Of a stretch of DNA of 64,000 bases, positions 34,530-44,843 are shown one piece after another. Both the position numbers and the translations under genes were made by a program. Every line of letters begins with the position of its first letter. Positions within the stretch are counted from its first letter, which is position 1. The DNA comes from Seiridium cupressi (lineage: Eukaryota > Ascomycota > Sordariomycetes > Amphisphaeriales > Sporocadaceae), in the NCBI GenBank assembly GCA_036674765.1, contig JARVKI010000029.1, positions 248,001 through 312,000 of the forward strand, given 5' to 3'. The notes under the pieces are model-generated. The model searched no databases, was not told the DNA's origin, and saw only the letters and a program-made list of their open reading frames with translations.

Positions 34530-34815
34530 CGTCTTAAGGGTTACAAAACTCACAATAACTGGGCGCCGCTACCACGTAAGGTTTTAACTGGGTGTTGGCT
34601 ACGCAAACCTGGCTGTGATATATGTATCGATGGTATATATTGAGGAGGATGGATAGAAGAAGGGCAAGGGATATTGCAAGAGAGAATTTACGGCCGAGCT
34701 GAAAGGAGACTTTGCGTCGACGGATAGGCAAGCCCGTAAATTCCTCATCTTCCTCACGCTGCTTCAGTAAATCATTTTCTTCATCCATAGATGTGGAACT
34801 CCGTGCCGTCTGCAT
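34300..34815 (-). pseudogene. UstYa/DUF3328-like oxidase relic
   Basis: The ATG at 34815 opens a frame with an acidic cytosolic head (MDEENDLLKQREED), a basic patch (RRRKVSFQLGRK) and one transmembrane helix (FSLAISLALLLSILLNIY), the usual UstYa-family N terminus. A 95-bp intron (34459-34553, GTGAGT...CAG) joins PYVVAAPSY to LEYNKLATFHAKAD, matching the family's EYE-x-x-x-F block. A TAG at 34409-34411 then stops the frame, yet family-like residues continue (ADALWDNIDISHI, RLPGS). The two HxxHC motifs needed for activity are absent. UstYa proteins cyclise or oxidise ribosomal peptides in ustiloxin-type pathways. Assigned by eye, so moderate confidence. Confidence 0.55.
34501..34524. repeat. 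T24 homopolymer inside the relic's intron
   Basis: Twenty-four T in a row on the plus strand (A24 in the transcribed strand sense), located inside the proposed intron of the UstYa-like relic. Confidence 0.9.
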
Positions 34816-35968
34816 TGTCCTTGGCCTTGGAAAAGAAATTGGTTTCTGCAATGGGGGAAGATGATTATTCAGTGAACGGAGAGGTTTGTGTTGACAAAGA
34901 CTCTTCAAATATAATTGGTAGGCGAAGCACAATATGAAGATATATTTCGGGGTTTTCAAAGCTGCTTAAAGGGGTGTGCCTAAAGGAAACAGAAGCCAGG
35001 ATAGCAAAAGCAACACAGCAAATCCATATCGAAGAAGATACTAGGTCATGACTGAGTATAGATGCCGGTATTTACGGATAACATGGGGGCAAGTTTACAT
35101 CAAGGAGTGCATGTACCCGGTGGCGGTGTCTACTAACTGCTTGCTTGGTAATAGCTTTTCATTTTGCTTATCAAGACTTAAGTTTTTATGACCAAGATTT
35201 GCTAAAGGCTTGAAGGGGATAAACCCAAAGAAGGTCTGTTTCAGTCCTGCAGAAAAACATGATAATGGCCTGTTGCATGCAGAACGCGTCCGCATCTTCT
35301 CGCAGCTCGATATGAAAAATATGTGATATTGACCTGCTGCATGCAGAATACAGCAGCAAGGACATTTGATTTGATAGCCTACTATATTTCGTGCTCCATC
35401 TTACCGCAGCTAGATATAGTCAATTTAATATCAACATCCCTCCCTTCTTTACGACAACAAATTCTAGGATCAAGTTTCTTAGCGAACCGCTGATCAATTA
35501 TGCGGGGTAGGATATGGGAACAAACGAACAATCGAGGACACTTGGTTTGACAGCGTGCGTATTGCATTTCCTATGCCATTTTCTCGCAGCTCCATTACTG
35601 TTTTACCAATTCACGCTATCTATCTACGGACTTCTTTTGCCGAGTGGTTGTCCCGCAAAAGGTGCGGGTGGGGAATAACGAAAGAGAAATCGACAAGGCT
35701 TAGAGATCAATTACATTAGCAGGAAAGGAAAATCGTGTAACAGTCCGGACTAGAAAGCAACCACAAGTGAATAACATCCCATCTTGATCAACATCTCAAG
35801 AACGAGCATTATACTTGTAAGACATTTCACTTAGATTCCCTCCCCTTCTCCCGTACGTACAAGTCTCGCTTCTTCCTCATCTCATCCCTATTAATAATCG
35901 GCCAGCGAAATAGACCTGCAATCTCAAACATCACCTTAACCCCTCCAAACTACAAAAAAGTCATCATC
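34816..35968. other. AT-rich intergenic, 1.15 kb
   Basis: Contains a near-direct repeat: CTGTTGCATGCAGAA...CGCATCTTCTCGCAGCTCGATAT near 35270-35313 and CTGCTGCATGCAGAATACAGCAGC near 35333-35356, plus similar ...TTACCGCAGCTAGATATAG near 35401-35420. No gene was recognised. The segment before 35969 includes the peptide relic's leader. Confidence 0.45.
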
Positions 35969-36145
35969 ATGCGTTTCTTCTCCATCGTCGCTATTTACGG
36001 CCTCTGTACCAGCGCCTTTGTACTGCCAGCTTGGACCCTGCTGTTGAGCTTCACGATGCCTATGGCATTTAAAAGAGAGGAACTCTTGACAATGGTGACA
36101 AAGATGATATGGGTAGGGGGAGGGGGTCAAAGGAAAGGGGAATAG
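35969..36145 (+). pseudogene. Short secreted-peptide relic with dibasic site, RiPP-precursor-like
   Basis: The 58-codon frame starts with a clear signal peptide (MRFFSIVAIYGLCTSAFVLPA) and A-rich context before the ATG. After about codon 21 this frame becomes poor (few polar residues, then Gly/Lys), whereas the frame shifted by one base looks like a secreted propeptide: LDPAVELHDAYGI, then a stop at 36070-36072, then Lys-Arg (36073-36078) and GTLDNGDKDDMGRG. A frameshift plus a stop would therefore have killed the gene. Signal peptide, acidic spacer and Kex2-type Lys-Arg are features of dikaritin-type precursors, and a UstYa-like relic and an MFS relic are adjacent. Only one copy of the unit is seen, so another secreted protein is possible. 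Confidence 0.4.
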
Positions 36146-36309
36146 ATAGCTAGCCATAGATGGAAAATCCTATGCAGAAGGACGGACAGCATGGGCTGCT
36201 TTTCAGTTTGGGATATTTCTATCTGACATCCGATTGATAGCGCTATGGAAATATGAACTTATATTTTGGTGGATATGATCTGTTATTGCAACCGTAATAT
36301 TCGTAATAC

Positions 36310-37925
36310 GTATCGCTATTTATGTCTCCTTAAGTATCTTGGTTCTTTGCTTTGCGGGGCGGCTGCCTCCTCGTCTATGCTGATAGTTGGGCGCGCTGTA
36401 GCCGGCTTCGGCGCCGCAGGAATCATAATTGGCGCACTCACTATCATTTCTAGCTGTGTACCTAAGGAGAGGCGTCCGGGTACGTTGACGCGGAAGTATT
36501 CCTGCATTTGGCAATGGTCACTGACATTATTTGATACGTAGCTTTGCTGGGCATGACCATGGGATGTGAGTATATCATGCAAAATAGGTGTATTCTATGT
36601 CTAAGCTAACCATATTTAGTTAACCAACTTGGACTAGTAGCTGGGCCAATCATCGGGGGTGCTATTACGTCCTTTAGTAATTGGCGTTGGTGTAGGTTAT
36701 GCTTGTATACACATAATCGAGTTTGCAACATTACTAATGATTCAAGGTTTTTATGTGAACCTGCCTGTCGGTGCTGTTGCAGTCGTCGCTATCATTCTCC
36801 TTCGCATTCCCCAACAGACGGTTAAACCTCCTGCTATATCAGCAGTGCTCCAGCTGCCTCATTATCTGGACTTCATAGGTTTTATTTTGTTTGCACCAGC
36901 GGTTCTGCAGCTACTCCTCGCCCTCCAATACGGCGGGAATCAGTTTCCATGGAATTCCTCACGCGTCATTGGTCTCTTCTGCGGCTCCGCTGCTAATTTT
37001 GTTGTTTGATTCTTTTGGAATTGGCACAAGGGAGAAAAGGCATTGCTACCCCATGCAATGATAGGCCGGACTGCTGTCTGGGCATCAGGAATCTATCAAG
37101 GGCTTCTTATGTCAGCGGTGTACGGGGGCATCTATTTTCTTCCGATCTACTTCCAAGCTATCAATGCCGCAAGTCCCATGTTAAGTGGTGTCTATCTTCT
37201 GCCAACCATCCTGCCCCAACTCGTCATGGCCGCGTCCTCAGGGCTAATAAGTAAGCCGCGTCCGAGTGTAACTAGTTTGGTGTTGGCTGACCAACATTGC
37301 AGTACCAAAAATGGGCTACGTAATACCTTTGGCGCTCTTCTCCACAATCTTCCTATCGACTGCTAGCGGCTTGTACTCGTTGCTTCAACCTGGCAGTCCA
37401 ACCGGAGAATGGGTTGGATTCCAAATCATAGGTGGTATTGGCTCAGGTGCAGGACTGCAAGTGGTTCGTAAATATCCATGGAACGCTTGCTAGTACCTTC
37501 TTGCTGACCAAAATTCGCAACCTCAGGCAGTTAACGCTATCCAAGCCGTTACCACCGGAGAGGAATTATCCTCTGCCATGGCTTTCATGGTTTTTTCCCA
37601 GTCACTTGGACCCGCTATCGCTCTTGCTTTGTACAACGTCATTTTCGACGCGAGCCTGAAGATGCAGCTGGCGGAAAGAGCACCGAATGTCGATGCACAA
37701 GCCATTATTGACGCGGGGGCCACGGGATTCCGCAGCCTTGTCCAACCCACAGATCTGAATCCTGTTCTGAAAGCTTACGCTAATAGCATTGATCGTGTGT
37801 TCTTCCTGGTCGCTGCTCTGGCGGCTTGCTGCGGTATTTTCGCATGGGGCATGGGCTGGCGTGATATTAGGAAGAAGACTGGGCCACAAGATAATAACGA
37901 GGTTGTTGAGAGTAAAGCAGAATGA
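36310..37925 (+). pseudogene. MFS drug:H+ antiporter (DHA2-like) relic
   Basis: Major-facilitator exporter of the 14-helix fungal type used for toxins, drugs and metabolites. The family core is clear: motif [18 protein letters not shown], then [62 protein letters not shown], and a C-terminal block MAFMVFSQSLGPAIALALYN. Introns can be placed near 36479-36540, 36564-36619, 36693-36747, 37251-37301 and after 37461. The first three or so helices are missing upstream. A TGA at 37007-37009 interrupts the frame between GSAANFVV and FFWNWHKGEKALLP, which belong together. It is therefore judged inactive. Confidence 0.8.
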
Positions 37926-38491
37926 GAAAGGAATTTGATAGCTTGATAGCAGTCTAGCAGGGAAGTATAACTAGCTAGTCTTGGGAGCTCAGGGTATAGT
38001 ATTGGACCTCAATGTACCAGTGACATGTGTTTTATTCTTAGATACCTTGTGGAGATTGTTAATAATTTAGAACGAAAGCGAAGGGGGGCAGGGAAAGAAA
38101 CACTCTAATCCTCGTACCTACTTATCAATCTTGAAAACAAGCATTCGAGCGGCGGCAAGCTTCGATACACAGAGGCACAGGTCACTGATTGGAGGAGATG
38201 ATTGCAGTAAGGCGTGGCATGAGGGAAGGACTAGGTATACGGTAGTTATCGTTCACAAACTCAGGGCAGTGACAGAGTCTATTCAGTGGTATCGACACGT
38301 AAGGAATGTCCAGTATAGCTTGTCTGAGCATCAAACTCTTCCTAATTTCAACAGCAAAATCATGATAGTCGCTCACTTCAGATGAAATCTTCACAGGTAA
38401 GACTCAACTTGATCTCGATTCTCAAGCACCTGTAGGTCTAGCCTAATACTCTGCCAAAGCCATGGGAAATTAGCAGGCAGGATGTATACTA
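37926..38491. other. Intergenic, 0.57 kb
   Basis: Between the MFS and ankyrin relics; AT-rich, no gene recognised. Confidence 0.45.
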
Positions 38492-39537
38492 ATGGAACGG
38501 TACGAGAGGTATGATGATAGAAGCATAGTTGCCTCGGATTTCCGCGGCGTGCCTAGGGGTTGGTATGGTTTCCCACCTAAAGCTGCCGCTGTGGGAAACC
38601 ACGAGGCCCCCGTCGAACATCTCATCAAGCGCAACGTCGATGCATCCCAAAAGAATGATGAGTACGGAGCCGTGATTGCCGCAGCGGCAGCAAGATCGAG
38701 TCTGGAAATCTGGAGACTGTGGCTTCGGGCTGGCGTAGACATATCGGGGAAAGACCTCAAAGGCATGACAGCACTGCATCATGTCGCGGGTAGAGGCGAT
38801 GTGACGATCATGGAGGAACTGCTTCACAGTGGTGCAGACATCAACACGCGGTCTCAATTCAGGACGACGCCTCTCGTGCTGGCCTGCTACTGTATGTAGA
38901 GAACCGGAGCGCAGTCTCGCTCTTGGTGACTCGAGGCGCCAACTTGGAACTAACTCAAGCCAAGGGATGCTCCGCGCTTCATCTGTCTCTGCCAGACGAG
39001 GACATCGCCTGCGACCTGATCTATGCAGAGATACCTACAAAAGCTATTGCAGCGGATGGCACGACGCCGCTGCTCGCTGCCTTGACAATGTGCAGTGGTA
39101 TGAAGACTATCTCCTTGCTGATTCAAACATCTACCAATGCCCCTATTGCGAACCAATGCGGCCGGACCCCCTTGCACCAAGCAGCGGCTCGAGCCAGCAC
39201 GGATGCTGTAAGGCTGCTGCTAGAGGCAGGTGTTGATATCGTCGCTACTGATAGGCGCGGGTTCGCTGCAGCCCGTATCGCTCTAGCCTACGGAAAACCG
39301 GCAACATTGAAACTTATATTGGAGGGCTTCAAGAATGCCATGGTAATAACAGACCCGAATTAAACGCCTCTATGGTTCGCAGTGCAACACGGAAAGCATG
39401 AAGCCCTCAAAGTCCTTTTAGACAACGGGATATCATTCCGGCATATTGATGAGAGCAATCAGGAGACTACGTACTGCGGCTATCCGAGTAGAATGACTGG
39501 GCATAGCGAGGGACTTCGTTGCGAGGGGATGCTTTAG
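38492..39537 (+). pseudogene. Ankyrin-repeat protein relic
   Basis: About six ankyrin repeats in two frames. The first frame (38492-38899) holds TALHHVAGRGDVTIMEELLHSGADI and ends at TAG 38897-38899. The next repeats (ENRSAVSLLVTRGANLELTQAKG, TPLHQAAARASTDAVRLLLEAGVDI) are in another frame, so an indel lies near 38893. A TAA at 39361-39363 follows ITDPN, but ankyrin-like text continues (PLWFAVQHGKHEALKVLLDNG) to the stop near 39537. No splice sites explain either break. The partner domain, if any, is not visible. It was probably a cytosolic ankyrin protein of the large, fast-evolving fungal class. Confidence 0.75.
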
Positions 39538-40058
39538 GTGTGAAGCCCGTGAGTCGGTAGATACGACCTCCCAACTCATCGAAGAAGACAAACACGGGAA
39601 GGAAGAGCGCAAGGTGGCCCTGACGGCCTTTGGGGGAGATGCCAGTCACGTCGATGAAGCCATTGCTTCATACCAAGAATAGGCTTGAATTTGCTCCTTT
39701 ACACGAGGTGAGTGGTCAAGTACAGTTTCCAAAAAGGATGGACAAGTTTGACGTCGCTATTTTTCGAGGAACTCCATCATCAACACTAATTACCAATTCA
39801 CGATTAATGCCAAAGGTCGACATGGCACTACCTCCACCGCCGAAAGCAAACTCATCACCCAGACCGCCAATTTGCACAGCCGTTCTAAGTAGACCGGAAG
39901 AGAACGAGGGACAAGAAGTGAATATCTATCTGATCATGCCCAGTTAAGTATATCCCCAAACTTGATACAAATGTCCGTACATCTGAACAATCCATTAATG
40001 CCCACTTCCGAAACAGAGGCGACAGGTTCCCGTTTCATATTGTCATGCATGCCTCTTA
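39538..40058. other. Possible remnant plus intergenic
   Basis: A plus-strand frame around 39545-39680 reads like a coiled, charged tail (TTSQLIEEDKHGKEERK, GDASHVDEAIASYQE) and might be the lost C terminus of the ankyrin relic. It has no start. The rest shows no coding signal. Confidence 0.3.
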
Positions 40059-40379
40059 TTAGCAACCATACATCCAGTTGTCCCATTGAATCGTGTGACC
40101 AGCTGTGGACACCGCTGACGTCCAACTGAAGGAATAAATACCGTTGGAATACCAATGCCGAGAACCATCCTTTGTGAAAGCGTAAACATAACCAGGAAGG
40201 CAGGTCAGAGACCAGTGGCCGTCTTGGTCCTCGCGGTAACCCCAGTCGTTGGTGCAGGTAGTCGCGCCATTGTCGTTGCTGAAAGCATACACAAGGTTGC
40301 CTGTGCCGGACTCGGTAAAGCCCTCAGTGTGAAGGCAACCGAGGACAGTTGTGATGGGAAGGAAAGCGGACAGCTTCAT
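40059..40379 (-). CDS. Small secreted protein, 106 residues
   Basis: A single exon from ATG 40379 (A at -3), which starts directly at a hydrophobic signal segment (MKLSAFLPITTVLGC); an upstream in-frame ATG at 40493 would bury it. The mature part is rich in Trp, Tyr, Ser and Gly. It has three cysteines after the signal region (TTCTNDW, SLTCLPGY, MYGC-end) and an apparent internal duplication: LVYAFSNDNG and YVYAFTKDGS. Size and composition fit a secreted effector or antimicrobial-type protein. No family was recognised. The odd cysteine count makes disulfide pairing uncertain. Confidence 0.6.
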   Translation of the reverse strand: MKLSAFLPITTVLGCLHTEGFTESGTGNLVYAFSNDNGATTCTNDWGYREDQDGHWSLTCLPGYVYAFTKDGSRHWYSNGIYSFSWTSAVSTAGHTIQWDNWMYGC

Positions 40380-41792
40380 ATTCAGATTCTCAAGATAGTC
40401 GCTTAGAGTGTAGTGATTTAATGATATTACAGCCCAGGATAGGCCATTAGTTAGTCTTGGGAAAGGAGCTAATGCCTCCGATGGCACTACCATGACGACC
40501 GGGCAAAGTCGCGTCGCCTGGAGCCTTAATCCTCACAGGCGACACTTTTCCCCATCATTCAGAGGCACTCGTAAATAAGTCCTTCCTGGATTGCGAGACA
40601 GGATTTACCATTCCGTCCCTTGACCAGTATAGGATGCTTCGATGGCTCGTTCATAGGATTCAATCATTGTACTACTAACACTTGCTTGCCCTGGTTCGTA
40701 TCGTCGTTCCCAATGTCTGCATTGAACATGACAAGGACTTTACTTTCTGCAACATGATTGCCAGGGAAGTTATTTCTCTGCGTATTTATGGTCTACAGAT
40801 TTGTGAAGACCATTAGTTGTCCGTTTATCTTTCTTCGGGATCACGCCAGATGCATTTTCCAGAAATTAGTTCTGATGCGGTTCAGGGCCTTGCCCTGGAT
40901 ATACAAGATCCAAGAAACGGATCACCCCTACAAGGTAGTGTGAGTACAAATATTATCTTAGCAAGTTCTGAAAAAAATGGGCCGTTCCTTAGGGCGATAC
41001 GTGCTCATTTTATGACCCATTCGGCGACCAACATCTCATAGCTCAAGTAGGCATCGAGACTCTTAGGGGGTGCGATTGGCTTCCCATCGACATTTCTCCT
41101 CACATACAGTAAAGTGCGTCGCAATCTTGCGCCATCTGGATCAGACATCATATCCCACTGTCAAAGAGTTGAAGCATCTCACTTAAGATTACAATTAGGA
41201 GGTGGTATATCAAGTCCAACGACACCATAATATCCGTAGATGGCAGAATACCTTCAGGGACCACATGCACCCTAATTAAGAATGCAATAGCCTCGAGCTC
41301 ACAATTGAGCTATGTGTTCCCTTATAATCACAGGTAGGATAAATTTGACATACGATCCGCTACCCATTCATACTTCCTCAGTATTATTCCGAACCTGCAT
41401 TGGAACATTATCATGTAACAACTTACTAGAAGAGGGTTTTCTGACTATATACACGACAACAAATGCTGAATAAAGCGCCGTGCGTGTTATCTCCCACCTC
41501 CTATGACATCTTTCTTTCTAAGTGTTCGGATAAATTCTTCTTGTCCCTCAGTGGTCGGTCGCGTAGCGTGTGGAAAGGTTGGCCGAAAAAAATCGCGGGA
41601 GGAACGGCTGGGTAACGGTGCGACCTCGCCATTCGCGATATGCCAGTATTTGTTTGGCCGTGGGACGTAGGATGGCGCATCCCTTGTGTTGGTACGACCG
41701 AGGTGGCTATTTCGGGGGCGGTCGTTGGTGATCGCTAGCATTGCCATCATTTGTCACATGATGCTTTTATTGCGCTCTCATATATAAGGTGA
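40380..41792. other. AT-rich intergenic, 1.4 kb
   Basis: No gene can be supported. The right part is the promoter side of the first CVNH gene. Confidence 0.5.
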
Positions 41793-42458
41793 ATGATCTA
41801 CGGGTGCTTCCCTTCCCACAAGACTACTTATCGTCACTTGGCTAGCATAAAAAATTGCACTTTCGTGTACACGGCCGCAACGCATTTTATTGGCATCGCC
41901 TTTACGCTTATGCTCGGTGCAGGAATCGCCGTGCAGTTTCCGAATGCATGCTTACAATGGCATTCTAACGGGACGTTCCTCATCGCTACATGTACACATG
42001 ACGAATTCGGCTCGAGACTTACGGCTCTCGATCTGAACAGGTAAATGCCACGACACATCACCCCCAGAGGCTTTCGCTGACGTGAACACCAACTAGTTGT
42101 TTTTTGAACTCACATGGTCAGCTCAAGCCTCTTCGTTGGGGACGCTTTGCGGCATCTTGCAACTTGACTGAGATCGCGACTGGTGAAGTCAACTTTCACG
42201 CCGATTGCGACTCAGGCGATCTGGATCAGCCCATAGTGCAAAATGACTATCCGCTGAGTGAGTATTGAGAACTCTTCCTAGCTCTGCTCGATAGGCCGGC
42301 GGAAGTGAGTGATAGGAGCTAACGATACGATAGCGGACATCATCAACGTCGACGGCGGCCTCCTCAACTGCGTCGGAATCAATGCCTGTGATGTAGGCAC
42401 AACAGGCTGTCTAGGATGTGATTGGACACAGCTTCGTGTTGATCCGGGGTATTGCTAG
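41793..42458 (+). CDS. Cyanovirin-N homology (CVNH) lectin-like secreted protein, copy A
   Basis: CVNH-fold protein; members bind mannose-type glycans and fungal copies are often secreted. Exons are 41793-42040, 42097-42257 and 42334-42458, all phase-matched, giving 177 residues from ATG 41793. Domain text: ACLQWHSNGTFLIATCTH, then LDLN joined by splicing to SCFLNSHGQLKPLRWG, FAASCNLTEI, and IINVDGGLLNCVG. The tail TGCLGCDWTQLRVDPGYC is shared with copy B. The hydrophobic signal segment (HFIGIAFTLMLGAGIAV) begins only at codon 30, directly after an ACG (41880-41882). An ATG there would give an ordinary signal peptide, so the annotated start may not be the functional one. Confidence 0.75.
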
Positions 42459-43070
42459 CTACCTCGCATTTGCGTTTGGTGTTCCTATCATCTGGATGAT
42501 GGCTGCTCTTTGTGATGTAAGACTCGGGAAATAGCCATGAGCTAATTAGATGAGAGCCTCTACACATAGATGGATTTGATCATATCCTATCTATGCCTCG
42601 TGCTAGTAAATCTTTGAGTGCTGCGTGCGTGGATGAAAATCCAAATTCTGGAATAATATTGAGACTGATCATCAATACTAACATAATTCAGTAGGGTGAC
42701 TTGCGAACATCAGTGTATAATATCCATGTATTATGACCCATAGTCGAGTCTGCTCACTCATGTCCGTTGCTTTCGTGTACTCCACGAGGGCAACTCTGAT
42801 ACACTGTCCCTTCTCGATTGGAAACAGTGATTGCGAGCACACGTTAGAGTTCACTTATTGTCACACGCAAACTGATCATGGGAAAACTCATTCTCGATTC
42901 ACATTTCCAGCTTGAGCCATATTCACAGAACTCCCTCCTTATCTGCCGCATAGAACCGCCCACCAACGTAAACCTCTTACCGCACACTCTTCACCACCGC
43001 AACTCGACCTCACCATCGATGGCATGCATCGAACACCACCAGATTCTCAACAAAAACTTAGTCTCGCGAA
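42459..43070. other. Intergenic between the CVNH paralogues
   Basis: Promoter of copy B presumably lies here. A 60-codon frame at 42733-42915 is not convincing. No other feature was recognised. Confidence 0.45.
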
Positions 43071-43734
43071 ACGTTTACACTCTCCACCTTTCTCGTGCTC
43101 CTCGGAGCCACAATCCGAGCCCTGGCCGACACGCCCTTTTACGGCCCGGACGCGCCCTGCGTCCAGTGGATGACAAGCGGCAACTTTCTGATCGCCAACT
43201 GTCCCGGGCCCAGCATTACATCGATGACCGTACTTGATTTGAACCAGTTAGTTTGCCTCTCCCCGATTTCCAGTTCAAACGTGACAACGCCATCACTTGA
43301 TGCCACGACGTTGTGTCAGAAACATTTGCTCAGTGGTAACCACCCCATAATAGCTGCTACGCTGCCAGCGAGGGCCACCTCGTCCCTCGCGACAATGGAA
43401 ACTTCAATACGGACGGCCACTGCCACTTCGTACCCATCATGAACGGGGAGAAAGTGATGCACGTAAACTGTCCCGACTCGGGCCACGGCACGCCCAACAT
43501 CAGCAGCGACGTCTTGCTGTGTGAGTCTTCTTTGCCCCTTCTATCTCCAGTCTCGATACGTCGCACCGCGGGAGCACGCAAGCACACTAACACATCTGGA
43601 CTGAGCGTGTAGCACACATCGAGAATCGCAACAGCATGCTCTTCTGCGGCGGCGTCAGTGGCTGCTATATCAATGGTCCAGGCTGTCTAGGCTGCCTGGA
43701 TACGTGGATCAGGGACGGTATTCACTGCAAGTGA
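43071..43734 (+). CDS. CVNH lectin-like secreted protein, copy B (no ATG at expected start)
   Basis: Paralogue of copy A about 0.6 kb downstream on the same strand. Exons are 43071-43246, 43354-43520 and 43613-43734, phase-matched, 154 codons if reading starts at ACG 43071. The signal region follows it directly (FTLSTFLVLLGATIRALAD), then CVQWMTSGNFLIANC, LDLN joined to HCYAASEGHLVP, VNCPDSGHG, and the tail GCYINGPGCLGCLDTW. An in-frame TAG lies just upstream of the ACG and no in-frame ATG is available before the first cysteine, so the gene has lost its start, uses ACG, or has an unseen 5' exon. The rest is intact, which argues against old decay. Confidence 0.65.
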
Positions 43735-44843
43735 GTAGTACCTGGGGAATGAGTTATCTGGATAATCAACGAGGTGTTGAGTTGGTAGTTTTATTTTTCG
43801 ACACAGGCTTGAATGGAGACGACTTAACGGTACCCTTGAGGAGAGCAAGAAGAATGATGTTGCCCAAGTGACTTTCTAGTTGAGACTAGTGGGCCATATT
43901 TTACAGCTAATGCACGATACATGCCACTATAATTCGTTGTGTTGGGGCTCCTTTTGTGACCTTACCGACTAGGTACGTATATTAGGTTCTACATGTTCAG
44001 AATTACTCACTTCTCACACGAACGCCTAATGCAAGTATTGACATCACAAATTGCGACCGCTGCATAATTGTTCATAAGATCCTGTTCATCAAAACTATAT
44101 AGGCGCCTAAGCGCGTCTCTGTAACGTGCCCTTCGTATAAACCACTGGTCGGTTCGTTGGCCCGAATATCAGGCGGGCCTCGTGGCTTGCAATCGAGTTT
44201 CATGCAAGCATCGCTTCTTCCAAACATTTCATGTCCCAGCCGCGCAAATGAATCAAATCCGTTGGCAACCAAAATCTCAGCAGAGAGAGGGAAATGACCC
44301 TTGGAGAGAACGCCTTATACCCCTTGTCCGTTTTAAACTCCTTATATCCTCCTTCGAACCAAGTTCATGTCAAAAAGAGGTCTAGGCTGCGGCTGCAAGT
44401 GGATGCCGAGCAAATGAAAGAGTCGAAAAATAATGCAAAGAAAGTCGTGCCGCTATATCGATTTTCCGAAATTCGTTCTCGAGTCGATGTATATAGTGAG
44501 AATGAAGAATATCTCCTTACCATTAGTAAGTCATGCTCTTCGGCACCAATCAAGTAAATGCCGCTGTGTGTTCCATCCTGTGAATCTGATTCCAGCCTCC
44601 CCAGCATTGTGTTCAACGCGCGTAAATTGCAGCAAGCTCGTCAATGTATTGGGCATCCAAGGCAGTAAGCATAAAAGCGCAACCAACTTGTCTCTGTAAG
44701 TGATGCCTGGTACGGTTGGAATGATTCACCGTCATCCGATCCTAAAACCAAGAAGGCTACGGTATAGCCTGAAGAAGGGGATCTAAATAGCGGATGACGT
44801 TCAACCGCTCGATCGAGGGCGCGCGTCGTGCTGGGGCGAGTTC
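43735..44843. other. Intergenic, 1.1 kb
   Basis: 3' sides of copy B and of the zinc-finger gene. Only short random frames; no RNA gene or repeat recognised. Confidence 0.5.

Noticed and set aside
35636..35690. GCCGAGTGGTTG resembling a Leu/Ser tRNA A box
   Set aside because: No B box or closing acceptor stem follows within 100 bp.
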